64,000 bases of DNA from Hyphomicrobiaceae bacterium (GCA_020442165.1 JAGRKV010000032.1:62001-126000); one strand, 5' to 3'. Positions 48,789-58,056 are shown, numbered from the stretch's first letter. Numbers and translations are program-made. Notes: a model not told the origin generated them from the sequence alone.

Positions 48789-49304
48789 TCAGGTGCCGAC
48801 CCGCCCGGACGGCAGCCAAGAGTTGTCGTTGGCAATGCTTCCGACGCGGACTGCTTCCCGCTCCTCTTCCAGGAAGGCTTCGACACGGGTCGCCGCCAGA
48901 TCCAGGAGAGCGGCGAACAGCCCTGCCCGCTCAGCCGGTGTGCAGGACAGCGCAAGCGGATCGGGAAGCGGCCAATGCAACAGGCGCGGCACGCCGTTCC
49001 ATTTCGGCATTCCATCCCATGAAACATCCTCACTCACCGTAAGCACGACATCGAAACGCGGCGCATCCGGCCCCTCGAAGAGATGCCAGCACTTCGGCGA
49101 AGTTACAAAACGTGCGGAAATACCGCTGTTCTTCAATGCCGACATCGTATGGGTGTTGACCGTCAATGCCGGCTCCGGCCCGGCGCTAAAAGCGCGCCAA
49201 CCGGCATGTTCATTTGCATTGAGAAGTGCCTCGATCATCGTCGATGTGACCGAATTCGTGCGGCAAAGAATGAGAATGCTGCTTGCGGGCGACATTCGAT
49301 CCAT
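48789..49304 (-). CDS. Low-molecular-weight phosphatase-fold protein with altered P-loop
   Basis: About 171 residues with the LMW protein-tyrosine phosphatase/arsenate-reductase fold. It starts ILILCRTNSVTSTMIEALLN, continues with AFSAGPEPALTVN and ends with the acid-loop WPLPDPLA. In active enzymes the loop is C-x5-R-S; here the catalytic cysteine, Asn, Ser and final Ser are kept but the arginine position is threonine (CRTNSVTS). The DP acid pair is retained. Phosphatase or arsenate reduction is therefore doubtful, and a binding or regulatory role is possible. Start at 49304 (MDRMSPASS) has CAGGG upstream. Confidence 0.75.
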   Translation of the reverse strand: MDRMSPASSILILCRTNSVTSTMIEALLNANEHAGWRAFSAGPEPALTVNTHTMSALKNSGISARFVTSPKCWHLFEGPDAPRFDVVLTVSEDVSWDGMPKWNGVPRLLHWPLPDPLALSCTPAERAGLFAALLDLAATRVEAFLEEEREAVRVGSIANDNSWLPSGRVGT

Positions 49305-50158
49305 CCCTGAAATTGTTTCTCTATACTGGCCCCCTGGCCGCTTCTGCGGCGGCCGGTGTTGCCGATTGCTGCACCTGGGATAGCGCCTGGTCGGTGTCAA
49401 GGTGATGACAGCATCTGGGCGAGACCGGACAACGATACGTGGTCAACAAGAGCGATAGCGGCACTATTCAAAAATAGTTGTGCGGTGCGGCGCTGCGGCC
49501 CACCCGCACGCGGACGCGAAACCGTTGGACCGTAGAACTGCACTTCCAGATCCGCCCTGCCCTGTAAGTCCGGCGCCGTTGCGGTGGCGGTGTTGAACAA
49601 AGGGATGTGGCGGCAAGATGGCTTGCCGTTCTTTCGCGCCGCGCGCGCCAGCGGCCTGCCGTGTCCCCATGGCGCCGGGGCGGCAGCAGCTCACTTTGAA
49701 TTGAATTGCCTGCCATCGAATTCGACCCAGTGCCGCGCTTGGCTTTTCCAAGCCGAAGAATTGACCTCGGCATTTTGAAATTCGAACGTCGGCGGTTTCC
49801 AACCTTTTCTAATTGTCGACTGCCCGTTTCAATTCGGACAAAGACATGACCATCGCCTGTCTGGTTCGAGCGAGTAGGAACGCGCAATGCAAAGTGCAAA
49901 ATTGGAATGAGCGCACGCTCTGTTTTGAAGTTTTGGCTATCGAAAAATTTCGAAGATTGAATTGGAAGAACATCGCGAATGCATTCGGCACATCCGCAAA
50001 TGGCAAAAAACGATGCGATTGCGCAACACTTCGCATGGTGTGACGAAAAAAATAGCGGTCGCTTTCATTTTGCATGTCAACAAAAGAGTGGAACTTGCAC
50101 ATGATTTTTTTGTTCGAACTGATTCGAGCTGATTTGCACCTGAGAGGGAGAGAGAACC
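49305..50158. other. Long AT-rich gene-free region before the histone-like gene
   Basis: 854 bases with no supported gene on either strand. From about 49790 the composition becomes AT-rich with runs of A and T, unlike most intergenic DNA here. I could not identify a tRNA or known small RNA. It may be an extended regulatory region or decayed sequence. Confidence 0.5.
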
Positions 50159-50419
50159 ATGGCTGCAAAGACTGTGAAGAAGACCGCGACGAAGAAGGCC
50201 CCTGCCAAGAAGGCGGCGGCAAAGCGCGCTCCGGCCAAGAAGGCTGCTGCTCGCAAGGCAACCCGCAAGCCGGCGGCACGCAAGGCCACCCGTAAGCCGG
50301 CAGCACGCAAGGCCGCTGCCCGCAAGCCCGCCGCTCGCAAGGCTGCCGTGAAGAAGCCGGCCGCCAAGAAGCGCGCGCCTGCGAAGAAGGCTGCTGCACG
50401 CAAGAAAAAGGCCGCCTAA
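50159..50419 (+). CDS. Histone H1-like Lys/Ala/Arg-rich protein
   Basis: 86 residues made almost only of Lys, Ala, Arg and Pro, in repeats such as KKAPAKKAAAKRAPAKKAAA and two copies of RKATRKPAA. There are no acidic, aromatic or cysteine residues. This is the pattern of the C-terminal tail of eukaryotic histone H1 and of bacterial H1-like proteins (HctB, AlgP-type). It is expected to be unfolded, to bind DNA or RNA and to condense the nucleoid. The GAGAGGGAGAGAGAACC before the ATG is a strong ribosome site. A clear terminator ends it. Confidence 0.85.
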   Translation: MAAKTVKKTATKKAPAKKAAAKRAPAKKAAARKATRKPAARKATRKPAARKAAARKPAARKAAVKKPAAKKRAPAKKAAARKKKAA

Positions 50420-50490
50420 GACGCCGGTTGTCGCGCTTCGGGCTGGGCACCCGAGGCGTGACCGGTGGTCTTCAGACTGCCCCTTCTATC

Positions 50491-50533
50491 CAAGACCGGT
50501 GGCTGCGGGACGCGCCACCGGTCTTGCTTTTTT
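50491..50533 (+). terminator. Rho-independent terminator of the histone-like gene
   Basis: CAAGACCGGTGG and CCACCGGTCTTG form a perfect 12-bp stem with a 12-base loop, followed by CTTTTTT. Confidence 0.93.
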
Positions 50534-50585
50534 AGGCGGGACCGCCAGGCCAGATCGTGCCGGGCGCTACAACGCCCAAGCCTGG

Positions 50586-50963
50586 TCACGCCTTGCCGGC
50601 GGGTGTTGTATCGGCCTCACTACTCGACCACAGCCTGCGGTTGGCGAGCCAAACCGGAAACGGCAGGCCAAAAACGATGAGACTTGCAGCCAGCGCATGG
50701 CGGATGGGGTGGCTCCAGAAACTCCGCGACTCGCGCAAGGTCTTGTTGGGATCGACCGGCCGCAACAACGCCGCCGCCAACGCAGCATCGGTTTCCATCA
50801 CATGGACGGCGACGCCCCCCATCGGCCACAGCGTGAGCCAGCTCATGAACGCGATGTCCGTGCCTCCAAGCCAGGCCGGCACCCGATAGGCGCCGAGCAT
50901 TGATGCCATCACCACTGCTTCGGGCAGGCTGAGCCGGCGGTCGATGATGACAAGACGGGACAT
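50586..50963 (-). CDS. Hypothetical small membrane protein
   Basis: 125 residues with hydrophobic segments around AFMSWLTLWPMGGVAVHV and HALAASLIVFGLPFPVWLA, suggesting one or two membrane helices. I do not recognise it. The coding pattern is plausible but not compelling, and it lies convergent with the histone-like gene and downstream of sdhB on the same strand. Confidence 0.5.
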   Translation of the reverse strand: MSRLVIIDRRLSLPEAVVMASMLGAYRVPAWLGGTDIAFMSWLTLWPMGGVAVHVMETDAALAAALLRPVDPNKTLRESRSFWSHPIRHALAASLIVFGLPFPVWLANRRLWSSSEADTTPAGKA

Positions 50964-51142
50964 GGCGGACCTCTACCGGGCAGTCCAACGCCAGATCAGA
51001 CCGCTTCGGAACGATTGGGCACCGCGGCGGTGCATGACGCAGTGCCATTGGCAATAACAATAATCCCGGCAAGCGTGCTGCCAGGATATGAATTTGGGCT
51101 TCGAGGTTACTTGGCGCGCGGGATACTGCCAGGGGCGCGAAC

Positions 51143-51220
51143 CTAGAGCGCGTTCAATCTTTTTGGCTTAGGCATATTTTTCAAGCTGAACCGCTACGCA
51201 CTTCAGCTAAACATGCTTTA
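51143..51220. repeat. Family-1 palindromic repeat with leader, at the sdhB stop
   Basis: After a TAGAGCGCGTTC leader, GCATATTT and AAACATGC form the outer arms and AGCTGAA/TTCAGCT the inner ones around CCGCTACGCAC. Its right end TTTA includes the reverse-strand TAA of sdhB (51218-51220). Confidence 0.85.
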
Positions 51221-51997
51221 GACGCGGCGCTCGACCATCAGCTTTTTCAGCTCGGCAATTGCCTTGGCCGGAGAAAGGCCCTTCGGGCATGCCTTCGCGC
51301 AGTTCATGATCGTATGGCAGCGATAAAGCCTGAAAGGATCTTCCAGGTTATCCAGGCGCTCGCCGGTCGCCTCGTCACGGCTGTCGATCACCCAGCGATA
51401 AGCCTGCAATAGGATTGCCGGGCCCAAATAGCGGTCGGAATTCCACCAATAGCTCGGGCACGACGTCGAGCAGCAGGCACACAGGATGCACTCATAAAGC
51501 CCGTCGAGCTTCTCGCGATCTTCCCGGCTTTGCTTCCACTCCTTGGGCGGTGCGGCCGTATCGGTCTTGAGCCAGGGCTCGATGGAGCGATGCTGGGCAT
51601 AGAAATGGGTCATGTCGGGGATGAGATCCTTAATCACGCTCATATGCGGGAGCGGGAAGATCTTCACCGGACCGGAGATGTCGTCGATCGACTTCAGGCA
51701 CGCCAAAGTGTTGGTGCCATCGATGTTCATGGAACAAGAACCGCAGATGCCCTCACGGCAAGACCGGCGGAAGGTGAGTGTGGGGTCGATCTCGTTCTTG
51801 ATCTTGATGATGGCGTCGAGAACCATCGGACCGCAGTCGTCGAGATTGAGCCAATAGGTATCGATACGCGGATTGGCCCCGTCGTCCGGGCTCCAGCGAT
51901 AGATATTGAACTCCCTCCAGCTGCCCGAGCCCGATGGCTTGTTCCATGTCTTGCCGGACTTATAGGTGGAGTTTCTGGGAAGTGTGAGCTCGACCAT
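51218..51997 (-). CDS. sdhB: Succinate dehydrogenase iron-sulfur subunit
   Basis: 259 residues, typical length. The [2Fe-2S] cluster cysteines are in [15 protein letters not shown] and NTLAC. The [4Fe-4S] and [3Fe-4S] ligands are in [17 protein letters not shown] and [15 protein letters not shown]. It passes electrons from the SdhA flavin to the quinone site of complex II. Start at 51997 ([14 protein letters not shown]). Unusually, sdhA, sdhC and sdhD are not beside it: upstream is a divergent META-domain gene after 243 bases. The stop lies in a palindromic repeat. Confidence 0.97.
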   Translation of the reverse strand: MVELTLPRNSTYKSGKTWNKPSGSGSWREFNIYRWSPDDGANPRIDTYWLNLDDCGPMVLDAIIKIKNEIDPTLTFRRSCREGICGSCSMNIDGTNTLACLKSIDDISGPVKIFPLPHMSVIKDLIPDMTHFYAQHRSIEPWLKTDTAAPPKEWKQSREDREKLDGLYECILCACCSTSCPSYWWNSDRYLGPAILLQAYRWVIDSRDEATGERLDNLEDPFRLYRCHTIMNCAKACPKGLSPAKAIAELKKLMVERRV

Positions 51998-52240
51998 GTC
52001 GTGACCCGTCCGTTGTCTGCAGGGACTGCCTGCTGCACTGCACATTGACTTGCCCGCTGAGCGACAAAGTGTCAACGCTACCAACGCATCAGTGCGGGTG
52101 GCCCGGCGGGACGCCACGAACGGACGGCTGATTGTCCTGCAATCCCAGGAATTGCTCGATCCAGGGCGGTTCGCTGTTGCCGCTCCCCCGCCCCGCGAAC
52201 CGTTCCAAGTGTCCAGACAACGTCATCTGGGAGAAACGAA

Positions 52241-53029
52241 TTGCGTCCTTTCCGCTTGTCCCTCTCTGCCATTTTGGTGGCTTTCGTCGCAGCTGTTGCG
52301 CTCAGTGCAATAGTCACGAATGCCTCTTGGGCAGGTTCATCACTTGCAGGGCGCTGGTCGATCGTCTCGCTCAACGGGGGCAAGCTCGCTACTCCAGCAG
52401 GGGACATTACATTCGAGACCGGCGACCGGACGATCAACGGGGCAACCGCGTGCAACTTCTTTCGTGGCACGTTCGAGACCTCCGGGGAAACGGATCTTGC
52501 CATCCACGTCGGCACGATGACGCGGCGCGGGTGCTCCGGACCTGCCGCCGAGAGCGAGCGGGCTTTCCTTAGGGCCATGGCCGAGGCGCGCGCATTCCGC
52601 ATCGACGGCGACCGGCTGGAACTGACCGGCACCGACAGCCGTTCGCTGGTGGAGCTGTTGCGTTCGCCCGACGCGGCACTCGAAGGGCAGATGCAGAAGA
52701 TTGTTTCCTACTACCACAATGGCGGCCTCTACAGTGCCGGACCCGATACCGGGCCGTCCATTTCGTTCAACGGCGGAAGGATCGAGGGTACTACCGGGTG
52801 CAGGGGATTTACCGCGCACTACAAGCGAGATGGCACGCGGCTCGAGGTTTCAGATGTCGTTTACGCCGAGCCACAAGCGCCGTGCGCCGAGGACACGCAG
52901 GATCAGGATGCAGCTATTGTTGCTGCGCTTCCTCGCATTACTGCCTTCGACACGAACCGCAACCTTATTCGCCTCCTGGACAAGCCGGACGGAGCGGCCA
53001 TGTTCTGGATCACGCCTGCTGGGCAGTGA
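52241..53029 (+). CDS. META-domain (HslJ-like) exported protein
   Basis: 262 residues starting from TTG at 52241 with GGGAG seven bases upstream. An N-terminal signal peptide (ILVAFVAAVALSAIVTNASWA) is followed by two META-like repeats. The first has AGRWSIVSLNGG, ATACNFFRGTFE and RRGCSGPAAESERAFLRAM. The second has PSISFNGGRIEGTTGCRGF and APCAEDTQDQDAAIVAALP. HslJ/META proteins are periplasmic or outer-membrane factors linked to stress or antibiotic tolerance, with no known enzyme activity. It is divergent from sdhB. Confidence 0.85.
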   Translation: MRPFRLSLSAILVAFVAAVALSAIVTNASWAGSSLAGRWSIVSLNGGKLATPAGDITFETGDRTINGATACNFFRGTFETSGETDLAIHVGTMTRRGCSGPAAESERAFLRAMAEARAFRIDGDRLELTGTDSRSLVELLRSPDAALEGQMQKIVSYYHNGGLYSAGPDTGPSISFNGGRIEGTTGCRGFTAHYKRDGTRLEVSDVVYAEPQAPCAEDTQDQDAAIVAALPRITAFDTNRNLIRLLDKPDGAAMFWITPAGQ

Positions 53030-53127
53030 CGGGGATGGGCTGCACCACGGGTGCCGCACAACGCTTTCAACGCATGGTCCAGACGTCGTCAACGCCGTGC
53101 TCATGAAATATCGGGGATCGATAAAGA

Positions 53128-54069
53128 CTAGTGCGAACCCACTTCAAGCAGGATGAGCAGCGCCGTCAGCGTTACGATTGAAAGGGCGGTCGAGATCACG
53201 ATGACTGCATTCGATCGCGCTTCAAATGTCCGATAGGATTGCGCCAGTACGAAAGCCGGCACGCCGCTTGGAAGCGCCGCCTGCAGCACTGCAATCGCCG
53301 GCAGTATTCCTTCAAGCCCCATCACTTTATATGCAAGCCACCAGGTGATGAGCGGATGCACGAACAGCTTCGCCACAATCAGCCACACGACCTCGCCGGT
53401 GCCACCCAGCGCCGCGTGCCTGGACATGAAGAGACCGGCTGAAAAGAGGGCGCAGGGGATGTAGGCGCCGCCCAGCAGCTCGCAAAACTTTGCTGCGGGG
53501 CCTGGAATTTCAGTCCCCGTCGCCGATGCGGCAAGACCGGCCGCTGTCGCAAGGAACAGTGGATTGACCAGGACTGTGGCGAATGGCCGGAAGCCTGATC
53601 TTTTCTCGCGCCTGCCGTTATCCAGTTCCGACATGATCACGGTCAACGGCAGGAAGCAGGCGCTGGTGATAATCACGCCGAAGATCGCGGCAGGCAGTCC
53701 CGCGTCACCAAATGCAAAGAGGATGAGGGGCAGGCCGACATAGCCGGTGCTTGAAAACATTGCTGTCAGCGCGTGCAGGCTGTGCGCGGTCAGCGTGTCG
53801 GGAAAGAAACTGCGCGCAACAAGGAAAGCGATGGCGTAAGTGGTCAGCATTCCTCCGCCGAGGGCTGCTATGTAGTGCCATGCGAAGAAGTCGGCCATTG
53901 GCATCCGCGCCAACGAGACGACGATCAGTGCGGGCAGCGCGATGACAAATACAAATCGGCCAAGAACCTCGCTGCTGTTCTCAGGGAGAATGCGCAGGCG
54001 CCCACACAGATAGCCTGCCGCCATGATACCGAACAGCGGCAGTATGATCTTCAAGACTACGGCTGACAT
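53128..54069 (-). CDS. AEC-family (auxin efflux carrier-like) permease
   Basis: 313 residues with about ten predicted membrane helices, beginning VVLKIILPLFGIMAAGYLCG, and with the AEC-type central segment between two five-helix halves. The final helices include ALPSGVPAFVLAQSYRTFEA, a typical family motif. Bacterial AEC proteins export or import small organic acids such as malate or malonate, but the substrate cannot be deduced. No regulator is adjacent. It is convergent with the META-domain gene. Confidence 0.87.
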   Translation of the reverse strand: MSAVVLKIILPLFGIMAAGYLCGRLRILPENSSEVLGRFVFVIALPALIVVSLARMPMADFFAWHYIAALGGGMLTTYAIAFLVARSFFPDTLTAHSLHALTAMFSSTGYVGLPLILFAFGDAGLPAAIFGVIITSACFLPLTVIMSELDNGRREKRSGFRPFATVLVNPLFLATAAGLAASATGTEIPGPAAKFCELLGGAYIPCALFSAGLFMSRHAALGGTGEVVWLIVAKLFVHPLITWWLAYKVMGLEGILPAIAVLQAALPSGVPAFVLAQSYRTFEARSNAVIVISTALSIVTLTALLILLEVGSH

Positions 54070-54294
54070 CGGCGTTGTGGCCCCCGCGTTTCCGGTGGGA
54101 GCTTATCAACACGCTCAATCCCGCACGAAGTCAAAGCGCGGGTACCGCTCATCTGATTGGCGGCCTCTATACCCTCGGGGACTCGTCCGTAGGCCGCCTC
54201 CGTCAACCGTTCCCGCCATATTGCGGACGGGATCCCTGCCGCTGCCGCAAAGGGAGGTGCCTAACGGGATAGGGCGGAACGTCTGGCGAATTGT

Positions 54295-55209
54295 CTAAAG
54301 TCCCCTCGCCCAGGCAGGGCGCAGGTGGGCGGCCTCGGGTGCGGCAATTGCCGAGCGCAGCTTGGCAAGCAAACGCTCTTTGTCGGCACCAAGCGTTCCC
54401 TTCAAGATCAGCCAGTTGGATGCATGATCGGAACGGAAGACGGTGCGGCGCAGATGAAGTTGCGAGATCAGAAGCTCCATCTCCTGCATCAGCTCGACGA
54501 TATTCAGTTCCTGCCAGTTATCGAAGCCCGCGCGAAGCCGCTCTTCGCCCTTGGGGAAGCTCACAACCAGGGTGGCTAGAAACTCTGGCTGGGTTTCGTT
54601 CATCAGGCGGGCAGAGTTTTCCGCATGCTGGCGCGAGAGCGCTTTTCCGCCGAGCCCATTGAGGATCATCACAGAGCGCTTGATGCCGGCAGCGCCCAGC
54701 TTCACCAGTGCATCGCGCGAGGTTTCGAACGTCTCGCCCTTCTGCACGCGGGCCAGCACCTCGTCGTCGCCCGACTCCGCGCCGACATAGACAAGTGACA
54801 AGCCCAGATCGGCCAGCTCCTTCAACTCATCGACGGACTTGTTGCGGACATTGCGCGGCAGGCAATAGCTCGATACCCGGCGCACCGCAGGCAGCTCTTG
54901 GCGGATCGCCTCCAGCACGGCTTTCAGGCGGCGCGTCGACAGCGTCAGCGCATCGCCATCCGCCAGAAAGATGCGGCGCACCTGATCGCCATAAGTCTCG
55001 CGGCAACGGCGGATCGTATCCAGCACCTCCTGCTCGCCGCGCGGGCGGAATTTCTTGTGCTGATCGGTATACATTTCGCAGAACGTACACTTGTTCCACG
55101 AGCAGCCGTCGGTCAGCGGCAGGATCAGCGAATCGGCTTCGCTTGGAGGACGGTAGACGGGAGGCACATAGCGAACGGGATCAGCTTGCATTGTCTCACT
55201 TTCACCCAT
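54295..55209 (-). CDS. Radical SAM protein
   Basis: About 304 residues. The [4Fe-4S] motif lies early, DGCSWNKCTFCEMY, and is CX4CX2C rather than the standard CX3CX2C. It is followed by an SAM-binding glycine region (IFLADGDALTLSTRRL) and VGAESGDDEVLARV, a common radical-SAM beta-strand/helix. No extra C-terminal cluster or cobalamin domain is visible. The substrate is unknown. ATG 55209 or 55191 may be the start. It is probably co-transcribed with the DUF2189 gene, which ends 21 bases upstream. Confidence 0.82.
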   Translation of the reverse strand: MGESETMQADPVRYVPPVYRPPSEADSLILPLTDGCSWNKCTFCEMYTDQHKKFRPRGEQEVLDTIRRCRETYGDQVRRIFLADGDALTLSTRRLKAVLEAIRQELPAVRRVSSYCLPRNVRNKSVDELKELADLGLSLVYVGAESGDDEVLARVQKGETFETSRDALVKLGAAGIKRSVMILNGLGGKALSRQHAENSARLMNETQPEFLATLVVSFPKGEERLRAGFDNWQELNIVELMQEMELLISQLHLRRTVFRSDHASNWLILKGTLGADKERLLAKLRSAIAAPEAAHLRPAWARGL

Positions 55210-55229
55210 TTGCCTACGGCTACCGAGAC

Positions 55230-56111
55230 TCAATCCGACTGTGCCGGGCGAGGCTGCGGGCCAACCGCGCGCCGGTACAGGTGCCAGCTGGCATGACCCA
55301 GAACCGGAAGCATCAGGAAGAGGCCCGCGAAAACCGAAAGCAACGACAGTCCAGTCAACACCGTTATGAAGGCACACCACGCCAGCATGGTGACGGGGTT
55401 TGCGATCACGAGCCGGACGCTTGTCACCATCGCGGTGACGAAGTCGATGTCGCGGTCATACAGCATCGGATAGGTCACGACAGAGATCGAGAACACGATG
55501 ATGGCGACGATCGCTCCGGCGATGTGACCCGCCACCAGGAACATCCAGCCCTGCGGCGTCGCGAAGATCAAATCGAAGGCCTGCGGTCCCAGCGCATCGA
55601 ACCCCATGAACGTCAGGAAGATGAGCATCGCATAGTCGATCCACATAAAGAACGTGAAGCCGGTGATGAGCGCCATCCAGCGCAGATCGCGGTTGACCGA
55701 GGCTCGCACCGCGCCGAACACCGCCCCCCATGACAGCGGCTTGCCCTGCTCCAGGAAGTCGCTCACCGAATAGAAGCCGACGCTGGCGAACGGAGCAATC
55801 AGGGCAAAGCCCATGGCAATCGGATAGACCAGATAATTGAGATTGAAGAACCATAGCATCGCCAGCAGCAGCCAGCCGACGACGGCATACATGCCGCCGA
55901 AAAAGAGGCCATACTTAGGGGCTGCACGGAAGTCGTTGATACCAGCAGCGGTCACTTCGATCAGATCGTCGAAGGAAATCTTGTAGACCTCTGGCCATTG
56001 GGATTTCCGCTTGGCGGGGTTGCGTGAATCAGCGGCTGCGGCGTCGGTCGCGTTCGTAGTCCCCTCTGCCATCTCGTCCCTCATGTCCGACACGCTTGTT
56101 CCCTCGCCCAT
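55230..56111 (-). CDS. DUF2189-type integral membrane protein
   Basis: About 293 residues. A ~75-residue N-terminal cytosolic part contains PEVYKISFDDLIEVTAAGIND, then about six membrane helices. ALIAPFASVGFYSVSDFLEQG and VTYPMLYDRDIDFVTAMVTS are features of DUF2189, a family often found near respiratory genes in alphaproteobacteria. Function unknown; a role in cytochrome oxidase assembly or membrane homeostasis is only speculation. ATG 56111 (MGEGTSVSDM) is chosen. The radical SAM gene follows after 21 bases. Confidence 0.85.
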   Translation of the reverse strand: MGEGTSVSDMRDEMAEGTTNATDAAAADSRNPAKRKSQWPEVYKISFDDLIEVTAAGINDFRAAPKYGLFFGGMYAVVGWLLLAMLWFFNLNYLVYPIAMGFALIAPFASVGFYSVSDFLEQGKPLSWGAVFGAVRASVNRDLRWMALITGFTFFMWIDYAMLIFLTFMGFDALGPQAFDLIFATPQGWMFLVAGHIAGAIVAIIVFSISVVTYPMLYDRDIDFVTAMVTSVRLVIANPVTMLAWCAFITVLTGLSLLSVFAGLFLMLPVLGHASWHLYRRAVGPQPRPAQSD

Positions 56112-56207
56112 ATTTGCCTTGTACTGGGCAATAATGGACGAGCATCGCGACGAGCACAATCGGCGGTTCACGCTTCAAATCAGGCGATCGATGATGTTGC
56201 ATCGCAA

Positions 56208-57356
56208 TCATGGCGATGCCGGCGTCAGCTTCATTATCCGGCCGTTCGAATCATCGACGAGCACATAGACGGCGCCATCAGGGCCGATCTCGACATCGCG
56301 TATCCGGTCGCCATGGTCGCCCAGCAGCACCTCCTCGGCAACCACGGCGCCATTCTGCATGACCAGCCGCGAGAGCCGCGCGCCGGAGAGGCCACCAACC
56401 AGGAAGTTGCCCTTCCACGCCGGGAAGAGCGACGCATTGTATATCGCAAGTCCGGATGTCGCGATGGACGGATCCCAATAATAGACCGGCTGCTCCAGAC
56501 CTTCTTTTGCGTTGCCTACGCCGATCTTCGAGCCATCATAATTGCGGCCATAGGTGATGATCGGCCAGCCGTAGTTCTTGCCCTTTTCCGGCGCATTCAG
56601 TTCATCGCCGCCGCGGGCGCCGTGTTCCACCGTCCATAGGCGCCCGGTTGCCGGATCGATGGCAGCACCTTGAATGTTGCGATGACCGAAGGACCATACG
56701 CCCGGCGCCCAGCCCTTGGCTTGGGGGTTGTCAGCGGGGATCGAGCCATCGGGATTGATGCGGATGACCTTGCCCAGCATGGCGCCGGGGTCCTGCGACA
56801 GGGCCGCGTTGCCCCGCTCACCGGTGGTGATGAAGAGCGTGCCATCAGAGACTGGAACAATACGCGAGCCGTAGTGATGGCTGGTGCGCTGCTCGGGCTG
56901 CTGCTGGAAGATCACCTTCAAGCCGTCAAGGCGGCCAGAACCGTTCTCTTTGTCGAACACGAGCCTGGCGCGGGCAACGGCGGTGGCACTGGTGAACCAA
57001 CCGCGCGGCTCGGCGTAAGAAAGATAGATCGTGCCGCTCGATGCAAAGTCGGGGGCGAGGCGGACGTCGAGCAGGCCGCCCTGGCCGCTTGCATGGACCT
57101 CCGGCACACCTGCGATTGGCTTAGACAGTTCGCCATCCGCTGTGACGATGCGGAGCCGGCCGGGCTTCTCCGTCACCAGCATACTGCCATCGGGAAGAAA
57201 TTCGATGCCCCACGGACGGTCCAGCCCGGAGGCTATCACGTCGACCTTGATTGGTGTTGCCGGCGCGGCGGGAGCGTTGGTCTGAGCGGCCTGCGCACCG
57301 GGAAGTACTGCAATTGTGGCCAACAGAATCGGGAGCATCACCCTTGCCAACTGCAT
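56208..57356 (-). CDS. PQQ-dependent sugar dehydrogenase-like exported protein
   Basis: About 382 residues: a signal peptide (VMLPILLATIAVLPGAQAA) and a six-bladed beta-propeller of the soluble glucose/aldose dehydrogenase (GSDH, YliI-like) type. Typical pieces are GLDRPWGIEFLPDGSMLVTE, GGLLDVRLAPDF, SHHYGSRI with a PQQ-contacting histidine, LFITTGERGN, FGHRNIQGAAIDP and EHGARGGDELN. It would oxidise aldoses in the periplasm with PQQ, if PQQ is made or supplied. Start 57356 (MQLARVMLPI) gives the cleanest signal peptide; 57395 is possible. Confidence 0.88.
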   Translation of the reverse strand: MQLARVMLPILLATIAVLPGAQAAQTNAPAAPATPIKVDVIASGLDRPWGIEFLPDGSMLVTEKPGRLRIVTADGELSKPIAGVPEVHASGQGGLLDVRLAPDFASSGTIYLSYAEPRGWFTSATAVARARLVFDKENGSGRLDGLKVIFQQQPEQRTSHHYGSRIVPVSDGTLFITTGERGNAALSQDPGAMLGKVIRINPDGSIPADNPQAKGWAPGVWSFGHRNIQGAAIDPATGRLWTVEHGARGGDELNAPEKGKNYGWPIITYGRNYDGSKIGVGNAKEGLEQPVYYWDPSIATSGLAIYNASLFPAWKGNFLVGGLSGARLSRLVMQNGAVVAEEVLLGDHGDRIRDVEIGPDGAVYVLVDDSNGRIMKLTPASP

Positions 57357-57404
57357 GCCATCATCCTCCAACCTGACCGTATCGTTGCGCGGCAATCTCG
57401 TGGC

Positions 57405-58007
57405 TCAAGCCGCAGGCGGCATGATGTGCCAGCGGTGGTCCTTGCCCACCGCAACCACCCTCTGTACGACGCTTTGGGGTGTTGCGAGGCACACATGCTC
57501 GTAGGCGATAGCGACCAGATGCGGGCCGATCGCCTCCAGCAGTTCGCCAGGCTTCAGCAGAAAATCCGGGTTGGAGGGCTTGCCGCGACCGACGCGCTCA
57601 TTGCCCAGCGCGAAAGTTTCATAGATCAGCACGCCTCCGGGAGCGACACGCTCCACGATGTCCGGCAGGATTGGACGCCAAAGGTAATTGGTGACGATGA
57701 CGCCATCGAATGTCTCGCCATTCAGGAGGCTGCGCAATGGGCTTGCCGCGCCAGTTTCCAGGTCGGCAGCGCAGAGGCGGAGATTTTTTCCTCCCTCCAG
57801 ATCTGCGACGCCGGACAGATCGCGGTCGACGCCGGTAACGCTATACCCCGCAGCCAGCGCCATGCGCAGATTGCGGCCGTTTCCGCAGGCCACGTCGAGC
57901 ACGGTGCCACCTCCGGAAATACCGCGCATGAACCGGGTGACCCAGGTTGAAGGCGCCCCGGAACCGTGCGCCCCCAAACTTTCAGACTTCGCCGTGCCCG
58001 CGCTCAT
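57405..58007 (-). CDS. Class I SAM-dependent methyltransferase
   Basis: About 200 residues. SAM-binding motif I is TVLDVACGNGRNLRMALAAG, motif II is the acidic end of VTGVDRD, and NLRLCAADLE and FDGVIVTNYLW follow (motif III/IV). Later pieces are YETFALGNERVGRGKPSNPD and LLKPGELL. The last motif is like TehB/tellurite-resistance-type methyltransferases. The substrate is unknown. It is divergent from dapF across an array of palindromic repeats. Confidence 0.85.
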   Translation of the reverse strand: MSAGTAKSESLGAHGSGAPSTWVTRFMRGISGGGTVLDVACGNGRNLRMALAAGYSVTGVDRDLSGVADLEGGKNLRLCAADLETGAASPLRSLLNGETFDGVIVTNYLWRPILPDIVERVAPGGVLIYETFALGNERVGRGKPSNPDFLLKPGELLEAIGPHLVAIAYEHVCLATPQSVVQRVVAVGKDHRWHIMPPAA

Positions 58008-58056
58008 GACGCCGCATCTCCCATGCTGCCGGCCCGCCAACCGCCGACACAGTCCC

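Noticed and set aside
49809..50450. 213-codon minus-strand frame across the histone-like gene
   Set aside because: Its N-terminal part is the antisense of the Lys/Ala repeats and the rest is AT-rich non-coding DNA.
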